NCBI RefSeq assembly: GCF_013409595.1
Contig: NZ_JACCBD010000001.1
Span: forward strand, 1,054,001-1,118,000
From: Leucobacter aridicollis
GTDB taxonomy: Bacteria > Actinomycetota > Actinomycetes > Actinomycetales > Microbacteriaceae
DNA length: 64,000 nt
Direction: 5' to 3'
The translations under genes were made by a program, and so were the position numbers. The stretch's first letter is position 1. Each line of letters starts with the position of its first letter. Below, one piece after another: positions 18,359-27,250 of this stretch. The notes beneath the pieces were generated by a model that ran no database searches, had not been told where the DNA came from, and worked only from the letters and a program-made list of their open reading frames with translations.

Positions 18359-19693
18359 TCAGCAGCGCTCGGCGAGCAGCGCAATGTGCCTGTTCGCCGA
18401 GCGGCTGAGGATCAGCGTCGCAGCGCCCGCTCCCTTCAGGCGCAGGCGCGTGCGAAGCGCGGCTGGATCCACATCCACGCCGCGCTTTTTGATTTCCAGC
18501 CTCCCGATGCCTCGCGCGGCCAGGGCGCGCTTGAGATCCTTCTCGCGCGCGGGGAGCTCCTCGAGGATCCTGAAGACCTGCCCGAACGGCGTCGGGGTCG
18601 CGCGGTCGGCGGTGAGGTAGGCGATCCCGTCGTGGATCATGCCGGCGTCGAGCTCCGCGGCGAGCTTCCCGATGAGGCGCGCACGGATCACCGCGCCGTC
18701 AGGCTCGATGAGATACTCGCCGAGGTCGCGGGTGTCGGCGTCGGGGAAGTCGGCGGCCGCGCTGAGCTCGTGCCAGACCGGTGCGCCGCCGGAGGCAGCT
18801 GCGTTGCCCGCGGCCGCCGCCCGTGCACCCGCCAGCCCAGCGTCCCCGCGCAGCACGGCGGCTGATCGCCGGATCCCGGGCCGAGCGGCGTCGCCAAACC
18901 ACAGCCCCATCTCGACGACCTGGCCATCGACCGATACCCACTGGGCCTCGGCGTCGTCGGGAATGAGCTCCCGGTCGAGGCCAGGCCCGAGCTTGACGCC
19001 CCCGAACCGAGCGGCGCGGGCGGCGCCGAACGCGAAGTCGAGCGAGGGGGAGTAGTCGTCGCTTGACGCGAGCCTGCGGGTGTCCCGGTGGCCGGCGGTG
19101 CGCCGAGCCGGATCGAGGAACACCGCATCAGCGGAGCCAGCTCCGAGCTCGGTCGCGTCACCCGTCAGCACGTCGTGCGGCGGCGCGCCCTCGCCGTCTG
19201 CTCGCATCGACGCGGCCTCGACCGCGAGGTTGTGCGCGGCGAAGTCGGCGGTGAGCGGGTCGAGCTCCACCGCGCGCACCGCGAGGCCGGCACGGAGGAA
19301 CGCGAGCGACTCGGCGCCGAGGCCACAGCCGAGATCGGCGACGGCGTTCGCGCCGGCGAACCGGAGCGCGTGCAGTTCGGCGACGGGCAGGCGCGAGGCC
19401 TGCTCGAGTCCAGCCTGCGTGAACAGCATCGCGCCCGCGTTCGCCCCGAACTTCGGTGCGGCCTTCTCGCGCAGCGCGGTCACGGTGAGGGCAGCGGCAA
19501 GTTCGTCGGGAGCGGCGCCGTCGCGCCGGAGGCGCTGACCTGCGCGGTCGAGACTGTCGCCAGCCGCGCGCATGGCGGCCGCTGACGCGAGCAGTTCGGT
19601 GCCGTGCTGGCTGGTGAGCCCGTCCCATCCCGGAGTGGACGCAGCAGGCCCCGGGCGGCGTGCCCGGGGCCTGTCGCTGCCTGCGCCGCTCAT
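18359..19693 (-). CDS. Class I SAM-dependent methyltransferase with THUMP-like C-terminal domain
   Basis: Encodes 444 residues. A helical N-terminal part (about 1-110, with KFGANAGAMLFTQAGLEQA) is followed by a Rossmann methyltransferase core. Motif I is VADLGCGLGAES, motif II acid is AVELDPLTADFAAHN, and DAVFLDPARRTAGHRD resembles the DPPY-type motif IV with RR. The C-terminal region (LPAREKDLKRALAARGIGRLEIKKRGVDVDP) looks like the THUMP-like RNA-binding domain of this actinobacterial family, so an RNA substrate is likely. Its ATG overlaps the stop of the upstream membrane protein gene by one base (TAATG). The substrate is unknown. Confidence 0.82.
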   Translation of the reverse strand: MSGAGSDRPRARRPGPAASTPGWDGLTSQHGTELLASAAAMRAAGDSLDRAGQRLRRDGAAPDELAAALTVTALREKAAPKFGANAGAMLFTQAGLEQASRLPVAELHALRFAGANAVADLGCGLGAESLAFLRAGLAVRAVELDPLTADFAAHNLAVEAASMRADGEGAPPHDVLTGDATELGAGSADAVFLDPARRTAGHRDTRRLASSDDYSPSLDFAFGAARAARFGGVKLGPGLDRELIPDDAEAQWVSVDGQVVEMGLWFGDAARPGIRRSAAVLRGDAGLAGARAAAAGNAAASGGAPVWHELSAAADFPDADTRDLGEYLIEPDGAVIRARLIGKLAAELDAGMIHDGIAYLTADRATPTPFGQVFRILEELPAREKDLKRALAARGIGRLEIKKRGVDVDPAALRTRLRLKGAGAATLILSRSANRHIALLAERC

Positions 19694-20157
19694 TAGTAGT
19701 AGTAGCTCCCGCTTGCTGCGGCGCCGACGATCATCACGATGAAGCCGATGTACATCACGACAAAGAGCACGCCGAGGGCGATCGCGCAGTAGCCGTAGAT
19801 GACGGCGGTCAACGCGAGGCCACGGCCAGCGTCGCCCGTGCGCTTGATCTGGTTGAGCCCGAGATGGCCGAAGATGATTCCGGCGATGGGGGCGATGAAG
19901 GCGAGGACGATGGCGACGAGCGCGTAGGTGTTCGTGTCCTTTACCGTGGTGCGCTGCGGGGTCGCGCCCTGTGCGGGGTAGGCGTACGCCGGTGCCTCGT
20001 AGCCATACTGCGGCGCAGCGGTGCCAGCGGTGCCAGCGGTGCCAGCGGTGCCAGCGGCGTCGGCAGACGGCGCGCCGTACGGCAGCTGCACGGTCGGCTG
20101 TTCCGACGCCTGCGAGGGCTGGTGCTGGGTTGGCCCTGTGGGCTCGGTGGTGCTCAT
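19693..20157 (-). CDS. Small membrane protein, DUF4190-type
   Basis: Encodes 154 residues. An N-terminal Gln/Pro/Ala-rich part carries four copies of an Ala-Gly-Thr unit encoded by an exact 9-bp repeat (20019-20056). It is followed by Tyr-rich sequence and two membrane segments (ALVAIVLAFIAPIAGIIFGH and ALTAVIYGYCAIALGVLFVV) around LNQIKRTGDAGRG, then a hydrophobic C terminus ending SGSYYY. The LNQIKRTG motif between two helices is characteristic of DUF4190. It resembles in plan the 17646-18344 protein across the methyltransferase. Its stop codon is joined to the methyltransferase start (TAATG). Function unknown. Confidence 0.8.
   Translation of the reverse strand: MSTTEPTGPTQHQPSQASEQPTVQLPYGAPSADAAGTAGTAGTAGTAAPQYGYEAPAYAYPAQGATPQRTTVKDTNTYALVAIVLAFIAPIAGIIFGHLGLNQIKRTGDAGRGLALTAVIYGYCAIALGVLFVVMYIGFIVMIVGAAASGSYYY
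20019..20056. repeat. 9-bp microrepeat inside the DUF4190-type gene
   Basis: GCCAGCGGT or its register variant is repeated four times in tandem, encoding the Ala-Gly-Thr run. Copy number is likely to vary between strains by slippage in steps of three codons, without frameshift. Confidence 0.8.
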
Positions 20158-20257
20158 GATGCTCCAAGTCGTTGTGGGTGTACCCCAGAGTGTACCGACA
20201 GGGTATGTGGGGTCTTCTGGGCCGGTGTTCGCTGTCCGCGATTCGGCCCCATCACAG

Positions 20258-20284
20258 TTGGCACTCACCTTGCATGAGTGCCAA
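20258..20284 (+). promoter_or_regulatory. CIRCE operator (HrcA binding site) of groES
   Basis: TTGGCACTC, nine spacer bases, then GAGTGCCAA form a perfect inverted repeat that matches the CIRCE element bound by the heat-shock repressor HrcA. It begins about 100 bp upstream of the groES start and overlaps the -35 region of the downstream promoter. hrcA itself is not in the window. Confidence 0.93.
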
Positions 20285-20299
20285 CAGGGGTCATAGAAT
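20270..20299 (+). promoter_or_regulatory. groES promoter
   Basis: TTGCAT (20270-20275) and TAGAAT (20294-20299) are separated by 18 bp and fit a housekeeping-sigma promoter. The -35 lies inside the CIRCE spacer, so bound HrcA would block polymerase. The predicted leader is about 50 nt and includes GGAAAGAGG before the start. Confidence 0.7.
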
Positions 20300-20356
20300 C
20301 TCGTACAGAGGCGCTCGCAAGAGTGCGAAACTAACAGCTTTGGAAAGAGGTCAACC

Positions 20357-20653
20357 GTGTCGGTCGCCATTAAGCCGCTCGAGGATCGCATCGTCATCCA
20401 GCAGGTCGAGGCTGAGCAGACTACTGCTTCGGGTCTCGTTATCCCTGACAGCGCGAAGGAAAAGCCCCAGGAGGGCAAGGTTGTTGCAGTGGGCCCCGGC
20501 CGTGTCTCGGACAACGGCACCCGCATCCCTGTCGACGTCAACGTGGGCGACATCGTCATCTACTCGAAGTTCGGCGGCACCGAGATCAAGGCTGCCGGCG
20601 AAGAGTACCTCGTGCTCTCGAGCCGCGACATCCTCGCCGTCATCGAGCGCTAA
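20357..20653 (+). CDS. groES: Co-chaperonin GroES
   Basis: Encodes 98 residues of the GroES heptamer subunit that caps GroEL. It begins [23 protein letters not shown], has the mobile-loop region [15 protein letters not shown], then [23 protein letters not shown] and the ending [14 protein letters not shown]. The start is a GTG after GGAAAGAGG. It is followed directly by a terminator and rarD; there is no groEL next to it, so the main chaperonin gene must lie elsewhere. HrcA control is indicated by the CIRCE element. Confidence 0.97.
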   Translation: MSVAIKPLEDRIVIQQVEAEQTTASGLVIPDSAKEKPQEGKVVAVGPGRVSDNGTRIPVDVNVGDIVIYSKFGGTEIKAAGEEYLVLSSRDILAVIER

Positions 20654-20666
20654 TCATCGCTGAACG

Positions 20667-20703
20667 AGCCGGGCCCCGCCACTGCGGTGGGGCCCGGCTT
20701 TTT
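20667..20703 (+). terminator. Terminator after groES
   Basis: AGCCGGGCCCC and GCC pair with GGT and GGGGCCCGGCT around an ACTGC loop, followed by five T residues. This is a classic intrinsic terminator 13 bp after the groES stop, confirming that groES is monocistronic. Confidence 0.92.
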
Positions 20704-20721
20704 CGTACCCGCGGGGCGGCG

Positions 20722-20727
20722 TAGACT
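20722..20727 (+). promoter_or_regulatory. -10 element of rarD (leaderless promoter)
   Basis: TAGACT ends 6 nt before the GTG start at 20734. No Shine-Dalgarno sequence fits between, so the transcript should start at or next to the GTG. No good -35 is visible; the groES terminator lies immediately upstream. Confidence 0.6.
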
Positions 20728-20733
20728 GTCACG

Positions 20734-21666
20734 GTGAAGGACACTCGTGCTGGATTAGGGTATGGAATCGGCGCGTATCTGATTTGGGGCGGATTCCCGC
20801 TCTTTTTCACGCTCATCGCGGTCGTCAACCCGTTCGAAGTCGTTTCGTGGCGCGTCGTCACCACGCTGCTCGTCTGCGCCGTGATTGTCACGGTGACCCG
20901 CAGGTGGCGCCGCATTGGCGAGGTGCTGAAACAACCGAAGACGTTTGGGCTGTTCGCGCTCTCGTCGATCCTGCTCTACGCGAACTGGCAGATCTTCGTG
21001 ATCGGCGTGATCTCCGGTCACGTGCTTGAAACGTCGCTCGGCTACTTCATCAATCCGCTGTTCACGATCCTGTTCGGGGTGATCTTCTGGCGCGAGAAGC
21101 TCTCGCGGCTCCAGTGGATCGCGGTGGTGGTCGCGGGCACCGGCGTGCTGTTCTCCGCGATCTCCTACGGCCGCGTGCCGTGGATCGCGCTCGGGCTTGC
21201 CCTCTCCTTCGGCCTGTACGGCGTCGTGCACCAGCGCATCGAGGATGTCGACGGCGTCACCGGGCTCACCGTCGAGACGCTCGTCTCGGTGCCGATCGGC
21301 CTCGCGCAGCTCGCCATCGTCGGCTCCGTTGCCGGCCTGACTGCGTTCTCGCACGGCGGCGTGACCACCGCGCTCGTGCTCGTCAGCGGGCTCCTGACGG
21401 CGATCCCGCTCATTCTCTTCGGCGAGGCCGCGCGCAGGCTCCCGCTCACGTACGTCGGATTCCTGCAGTTCCTGACGCCGGTGCTCGGGTTCCTCTTTGG
21501 GTACTTCATCATGCATGAAGAACTCCCGATTGAGCGCTGGGTGGGCTTCATCGCCGTGTGGATCGCGCTGATGTTCCTCATCGCCGACATGATCGTCAGG
21601 CTGCGGCGTTCGCCAAGCGCGGACCTCGCCCATCAGCCGCACACAGGTCCTATTCCCTTAGACTAG
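20734..21666 (+). CDS. rarD: RarD/EamA-family membrane transporter
   Basis: Encodes 310 residues with ten predicted membrane helices in two EamA repeats. The N terminus GYGIGAYLIWGGFPLFF and the segments FEVVSWRVVTTLLVC, YFINPLFTILFGVIFWREKLSRLQW, and YVGFLQFLTPVLGFLFGYFIMHEE are typical of the RarD subgroup. These are drug/metabolite-type exporters whose substrate is not established for most members. The GTG start is supported by the TAGACT box 6 nt upstream. It lies between groES and guaB as a separate transcription unit. Confidence 0.9.
   Translation: MKDTRAGLGYGIGAYLIWGGFPLFFTLIAVVNPFEVVSWRVVTTLLVCAVIVTVTRRWRRIGEVLKQPKTFGLFALSSILLYANWQIFVIGVISGHVLETSLGYFINPLFTILFGVIFWREKLSRLQWIAVVVAGTGVLFSAISYGRVPWIALGLALSFGLYGVVHQRIEDVDGVTGLTVETLVSVPIGLAQLAIVGSVAGLTAFSHGGVTTALVLVSGLLTAIPLILFGEAARRLPLTYVGFLQFLTPVLGFLFGYFIMHEELPIERWVGFIAVWIALMFLIADMIVRLRRSPSADLAHQPHTGPIPLD
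21659..21664 (+). promoter_or_regulatory. -10 element of guaB
   Basis: TAGACT lies 40 bp before the guaB ATG and overlaps the end of rarD. It would give a leader of about 33 nt carrying AAAGAGG as ribosome site. No convincing -35 is seen. Confidence 0.45.
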
Positions 21667-21695
21667 ATAGTCTTCGACGACGCCACGAGCATTAA

Positions 21696-23207
<1,512 letters not shown>

Positions 23208-23222
23208 GGGAGCCCCTGGCCG

Positions 23223-23264
23223 AAGGGCCGCAGCGAATCAGTTCGATTCCGCTGCGGCCCTTTT
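23223..23264. terminator. Bidirectional terminator between guaB and arsR
   Basis: AAGGGCCGCAGCG (23223-23235) pairs with CGCTGCGGCCCTT (23250-23262), followed by TTTT. On the plus strand it ends guaB. Its right half lies inside the last codons of the convergent arsR gene (stop at 23238-23240), so it serves both directions. Confidence 0.85.
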
Positions 23265-23621
23265 GCCGTGTACGGGGCAGAGTGCGACGGTGTCGCCAGT
23301 GAGCCCGAGGAGCCGCTCGGCGGCGGCGAGCAGCTCGGTGATCGCCTCGCCGTGGAGCAGCGAGTACACCGAGGCACGACCCTGCGGCCGCGACTCGACG
23401 AGGCCCGCATCCTTGAGGCGCGCGAGATGCTTCGACACCGTGCTCTGGGACAAGCCGAGGTGCTCGGTGAGATCGACCACGCGGTGTTCGCCGAGCTGCA
23501 GGTGCTGCAGGATCACGAGGCGTGACGGATCGCTGAGGCTGTGGAACAGGCAGGTGGCCGGCAGCAGCATCTCGAGCTCCGCAGCCCGGTCGCCGTCTGA
23601 TGTCCCCGCAGTGATCGCCAT
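23238..23621 (-). CDS. ArsR/SmtB-family metal-responsive repressor
   Basis: Encodes 127 residues of a winged-helix ArsR-family regulator. Marks are FHSLSDPSRLVILQHL and the recognition helix LGLSQSTVSKHLARLKDAGLV, with the wing RASVYSL. Candidate metal ligands are Cys24 in PATCLFHS and Cys115/His118 in ALCPVHG. They do not match the cysteine positions of CmtR or the histidine set of CzrA/SmtB exactly, so the metal is uncertain. It is the second gene after a cation-efflux transporter (36 bp gap), so it probably represses that operon through the inverted repeat upstream of the transporter. Confidence 0.88.
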   Translation of the reverse strand: MAITAGTSDGDRAAELEMLLPATCLFHSLSDPSRLVILQHLQLGEHRVVDLTEHLGLSQSTVSKHLARLKDAGLVESRPQGRASVYSLLHGEAITELLAAAERLLGLTGDTVALCPVHGKRAAAESN

Positions 23622-23657
23622 GTCTCGATGATACCGCCCGGCGCGCCTGTTGCCCGG

Positions 23658-24605
23658 TTAGTGGCCGTCGGCGGAGCCGGCGAGCTCGCGGTTGAGCAGC
23701 CCCTCGTGTACGAGGTGCGCCCGCTCTTCGAACTGGAAGGTGCAATGCTCGATCCCGAACCGCTCGCGCATCGCGGCGGTGAGCTCGTCGAGGAGCGGTG
23801 CGTGCTCGGCCTCGGCGGTCGGCACCACGTGCGCCGACATCACCGCCACGCCGCTCGTAAGGCCCCAGACGTGCAGGCTGTGGACCGCCTCGACCCCCTC
23901 GGCGTCGACGATGGCGCCACGCACCTCGTCGAGGTCGATGCCCTGGGGGACACCCTGCATGATGAGGTTGATCGCCTGCTTCAGGAGCACGAACGCGCGC
24001 GGCAGGATGATGACGCCGATAGCGGCTGCGGCGATTGCGTCGCCGCGGTTCCAGCCGAGGGTCACGTTGAGGATGCCGGAGATGATGATCGCCGCCGCCC
24101 CGATCCCGTCGCTCATGACCTCGAGGAACGCGGCCTTCACGTTGAGGCTTTCCTTCGCGCCGCGGTTGAGGATGATGAGCGACGTCGCCGCGCCAATCAG
24201 GCCGATGATCGCGAACACGATGACGCCGCCGCCTGCGACGTCGGAGGGGTTAAACCAGCGCTCGACTGCCTCGAACAGGATGAAGCCGCCGAGCCCGAAC
24301 AGCAGCAGGCAGTTGATGAGCACCGCCACGATCTCCGCGCGCATGAGTCCGTAGCTGCGCCGCTTCGTGGCGGCCCGTGTCGCGAGGACGGTCGCGATCA
24401 GGGCGATGAGGATCCCGCTCGCGTCGACAGCCATGTGCATCGCCTCGGCGGCGAGGGCGAGACTGTTTGTGACGATCGCGCCGACGATCTGCGCGACGAT
24501 GATTGTCGCGTAGATCGAGAGGACGATCATGAGCCGTCGCTTGTGCGCTCCGGTCGCGGTTTGGAGCCCTCCGGCGCCGTGATCGTGGTTGTGGCCCATG
24601 CCCAT
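23658..24605 (-). CDS. Cation diffusion facilitator (Zn/Cd/Co efflux), CzcD-like
   Basis: Encodes 315 residues of a six-helix cytoplasmic-membrane antiporter. The N terminus MGMGHNHDHG is histidine-rich. TM2 carries Glu54, His57 and Asp61 in AEAMHMAVD, matching the metal-site HxxxD. TM5 carries Glu162 and Asp166 in LEVMSDGIG, where most CDF exporters have His, so the site is E-x3-D. The C-terminal cytoplasmic domain (about 205-315, with HSLHVWGLTSG and HCTFQFE) fits the metal-sensing fold. Co-transcription with an ArsR repressor supports a role in metal resistance. The His-to-Glu change in TM5 may alter specificity. Confidence 0.9.
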   Translation of the reverse strand: MGMGHNHDHGAGGLQTATGAHKRRLMIVLSIYATIIVAQIVGAIVTNSLALAAEAMHMAVDASGILIALIATVLATRAATKRRSYGLMRAEIVAVLINCLLLFGLGGFILFEAVERWFNPSDVAGGGVIVFAIIGLIGAATSLIILNRGAKESLNVKAAFLEVMSDGIGAAAIIISGILNVTLGWNRGDAIAAAAIGVIILPRAFVLLKQAINLIMQGVPQGIDLDEVRGAIVDAEGVEAVHSLHVWGLTSGVAVMSAHVVPTAEAEHAPLLDELTAAMRERFGIEHCTFQFEERAHLVHEGLLNRELAGSADGH

Positions 24606-24627
24606 GTCCGTCCTCTCGTCGAAAGAT

Positions 24628-24647
24628 TCATCGCTTTCTAGCGATGA
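24628..24647 (-). promoter_or_regulatory. Inverted repeat upstream of the CDF-arsR operon (candidate ArsR operator)
   Basis: TCATCGCT (24628-24635) and AGCGATGA (24640-24647) form a perfect 8-bp inverted repeat with a 4-nt spacer, 23 bp before the transporter ATG. It lies in an AT-richer pocket where the promoter must be, which is the usual position of an ArsR/SmtB operator. Confidence 0.6.
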
Positions 24648-24721
24648 TAGCTCAACTAAACGATATTGTCGCCCCGCGTGCGCACTGTGGGGAACTCAGG
24701 ATGCGCCCGTCGCGCACCCGA

Positions 24722-24727
24722 TAGACT
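24722..24727 (+). promoter_or_regulatory. -10 element of guaB3 (leaderless promoter)
   Basis: TAGACT ends 6 nt before the GTG at 24734, exactly as at rarD and purN. No ribosome site fits in the gap. Probably transcribes guaB3-SURF1-DUF3817-guaA. Confidence 0.6.
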
Positions 24728-24733
24728 GTCTGG

Positions 24734-25855
24734 GTGAGCAACGAGATCGAGATTGGTCGCGGAAAGCGCGCCCGCCGTGTCTATACATTCGACGAGATTG
24801 GTATTGTGCCGACGCGCCGTACCCGAGACCCCGAACTCGTCTCGACCTCCTGGACGATTGACGCGTTCCAGTTCGACATCCCGGTCATCGGCGCGCCGAT
24901 GGACTCGGTCATGTCGCCAGCGACCGCGATTCAGCTTGGCCAGCTCGGCGGCCTCGGCGTCCTGAATCTCGAGGGGCTCTGGACCCGGCACGAGAACCCC
25001 GAGCCGCTGCTCGAGGAGATCGCGCGGGTCGATGACGAAGTGACCGCGGTGAAGCGTATGCGCGAGCTGTACTCCGCCCCGATCAAGCCCGAGCTGATCC
25101 GCGATCGCCTCGCAGAGATCCGCGACGCGGGCGTGACGGTCGCCGGTGCTCTGTCGCCCCACCGGACCGCCGAGTTCACCGACACCGTGGTGAAGGCCGG
25201 CGTCGACCTGTTCGTCATCCGCGGGAACACAGTTTCCGCCGAGCACGTGTCGATCGACGGCCGTGAGCCGTTGAACCTCAAGCAGTTCATCTACGAACTC
25301 GATGTCCCCGTCATCGTTGGCGGCGCCGCGACCTACCAGTCGGCGCTCCACCTCATGCGCACCGGCGCGGCCGGCGTGCTCGTCGGCTTCGGTGGGGGAG
25401 CGTCCTCGACGACCCGGGTGACCCTCGGCATCCGCGCGCCAATGGCGAGCGCGATCGCAGACGTCGCGGGTGCACGAACCGACTACCTCGACGAGTCCGG
25501 CGGGCGCTACGTGCACGTTATCGCTGATGGCGGCCTCGGCACTTCGGGTGACCTCGTGAAGGCGATCGCCTGCGGCGCGGACGCCGTGATGCTTGGTGCC
25601 GCCCTCGCGCGCGCAACGGACGCCCCGGGCCGCGGCTGGCACTGGGGCCAGGAAGCCCACCACGAGGATCTGCCGCGCGGGCGCCGCGTGGCTGTCGAGC
25701 AGATCGCACCGCTCGCCGAGATCATGAATGGCCCCGCACACATCGCCGACGGCAGCGCGAACCTGTTGGGGGCGCTGCGCCGCGCGATGGCAACGAGTGG
25801 CTACTCCGACGTGAAGGAGTTCCAGCGGGTCGACATCGTTCACGCTGAGCGGTAG
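24734..25855 (+). CDS. guaB3: GuaB3-family IMP dehydrogenase-related protein
   Basis: Encodes 373 residues of the actinobacterial GuaB3 group, a paralogue of IMPDH without CBS domains. The barrel elements MSNEIEIGRGKRARRVYTFDEI, GAPMDSVMSPATA, DLFVIRGNTVSAEHVS and VIADGGLGTSGD are clear. The IMPDH catalytic loop GPGSICTTR is replaced by GFGGGASSTTRV, with serine where the cysteine should be, so IMP oxidation by the standard covalent mechanism is not expected. GMP reductase-like activity has been discussed for some GuaB3 proteins. It probably heads a unit with the following SURF1-like gene, DUF3817 gene and guaA. Confidence 0.92.
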   Translation: MSNEIEIGRGKRARRVYTFDEIGIVPTRRTRDPELVSTSWTIDAFQFDIPVIGAPMDSVMSPATAIQLGQLGGLGVLNLEGLWTRHENPEPLLEEIARVDDEVTAVKRMRELYSAPIKPELIRDRLAEIRDAGVTVAGALSPHRTAEFTDTVVKAGVDLFVIRGNTVSAEHVSIDGREPLNLKQFIYELDVPVIVGGAATYQSALHLMRTGAAGVLVGFGGGASSTTRVTLGIRAPMASAIADVAGARTDYLDESGGRYVHVIADGGLGTSGDLVKAIACGADAVMLGAALARATDAPGRGWHWGQEAHHEDLPRGRRVAVEQIAPLAEIMNGPAHIADGSANLLGALRRAMATSGYSDVKEFQRVDIVHAER

Positions 25856-25857
25856 TC

Positions 25858-26751
25858 GTGGCCTCGCGCACGCCCGAGTACTTGGGAGAGCCGACACTCG
25901 GACAGATCATGCGGCGGCCCCAGTGGATCGCCGCGCTCCTGCTCGCGATGATCGTCGCCGCCGTGTTTGCCTGGCTCGGCCAGTGGCAGATGGGCAACGC
26001 GATCCGCGACAACGTCGACGACCTCACCGCGACCGAGACCGTGCGCCCGATCGACGACCTCACCGAGCCGATCGCCGGGATCCCTGAGATCGCCGCGGGC
26101 GCGGTGGTCTCAGTCGAGGGAACGTTCGTGCCGGGCGACTTCTCGGTGATCGCGGAGCGAATGAACCAGGGCGCCGACGAGAGCGCGGAGCGCCGCGAGG
26201 GTGCCTGGGTTGTCGGGCACCTCGTGCGAACCGAGCTCGACGACGCCAGCCTGGCGGTCGCGGTCGGCTGGGCTCCGAGCGTCGCGGACGCGCAGCGCGC
26301 CGTCGAGCGCCTCACCGAGCTCCCCGAGTCGGAGCGCGCGCTCGAGGGGCGGTACCTGCCTGCCGAAGCGCCCGAGGTGCCACGCCCCGACGCGGACTCG
26401 CGGTACATGCGCACGATGGTCCCCGCATTCCTCGCGAACGAGTGGGGGCACACGCCCACCGGGCCGATTTACGGCGGTTACCTCGTCATGCACGACACCG
26501 CGCAGGCTCCAGCCCTCGCGGAAGTTGGGCTTGAGTCGATCGACTCGGTCGCGCCGAGCGCCCCGGAAAAGGTGAGCTGGCTCAACGTGTTCTACGCCAT
26601 CGAGTGGGTGGTGTTTGCCGGCGTTGCGCTGTTCCTCTGGTACCGGCTCGCGCGAGACGCGTGGGAGAAGGAGCACGAGATGCTGCTGCTCACCGCCGAG
26701 GCCGAGGCCGCAGAATCCGCCGGTGACTCCGGCACCACGCCCAAACCATAG
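25858..26751 (+). CDS. SURF1-family cytochrome oxidase biogenesis protein
   Basis: Encodes 297 residues with the SURF1 layout of two membrane helices bracketing an external domain. TM1 is at about 20-42 (WIAALLLAMIVAAVFAWLG) followed by QWQMGNAIRD, corresponding to the G-x-W-Q-x motif of SURF1. The second helix is at about 240-260 (FYAIEWVVFAGVALFLWYR). A GGYLVMHD segment lies before it. SURF1 assists cytochrome c oxidase assembly in the membrane. The GTG start comes 2 bp after the guaB3 stop, so it is translated from the same message. Confidence 0.85.
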   Translation: MASRTPEYLGEPTLGQIMRRPQWIAALLLAMIVAAVFAWLGQWQMGNAIRDNVDDLTATETVRPIDDLTEPIAGIPEIAAGAVVSVEGTFVPGDFSVIAERMNQGADESAERREGAWVVGHLVRTELDDASLAVAVGWAPSVADAQRAVERLTELPESERALEGRYLPAEAPEVPRPDADSRYMRTMVPAFLANEWGHTPTGPIYGGYLVMHDTAQAPALAEVGLESIDSVAPSAPEKVSWLNVFYAIEWVVFAGVALFLWYRLARDAWEKEHEMLLLTAEAEAAESAGDSGTTPKP

Positions 26752-26761
26752 AATGGAAGCC

Positions 26762-27250
26762 ATGCAACTCCAGCCCAAGCCCGAGGACTACCCACGTATT
26801 CGCCGCTCGCTGCGCGTCTACAAGGTGACCTCGGTCATCACCGGAATCATGCTCTTGCTGCTCTGCGCAGTCATGGTCATGAAGTACGTGTTCAAGGTCG
26901 AGTTGTTCCTGTTCACCCCGAACGGCGTCGCAGAGTTTCTCCCGACCATCCCGAAGGGCCAGGAAGCCGAGTTCGTCCGCGAAGGCTTCGACCTGTTCAA
27001 GGCGATCCTGATCGCCCACGGTTGGTTCTACGTGGTGTACCTCATCGCGAACTTCATGCTCTGGAGCCCGATGCGCTGGAACTTTGCGAAGTTCCTGCTG
27101 CTCGCGCTCGGCGGCGTGATCCCGTTCCTCTCATTCATCCTCGAGGGCCGTATCGCCCGCGAGGTGACGCAATTTTTGGATGCGAAGGAGGCGGCCATCG
27201 CCGACTCCGCAGCAGCCGCTGACCCAGATCGCCAGGAAGGCAAAGCATGA
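26762..27250 (+). CDS. DUF3817 membrane protein
   Basis: Encodes 162 residues with about four hydrophobic segments: [57 protein letters not shown], and a cytoplasmic Ala/Asp-rich tail. YRVTSVITG-like N termini and the [10 protein letters not shown] and [11 protein letters not shown] motifs are typical of DUF3817, which is related to the N-terminal region of actinobacterial integral membrane proteins of unknown role. ATG 26762 is chosen for its GGAAG site; ATG 26753 is possible. It lies between the SURF1-like gene and guaA, overlapping guaA by ATGA. Confidence 0.85.
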   Translation: MQLQPKPEDYPRIRRSLRVYKVTSVITGIMLLLLCAVMVMKYVFKVELFLFTPNGVAEFLPTIPKGQEAEFVREGFDLFKAILIAHGWFYVVYLIANFMLWSPMRWNFAKFLLLALGGVIPFLSFILEGRIAREVTQFLDAKEAAIADSAAAADPDRQEGKA

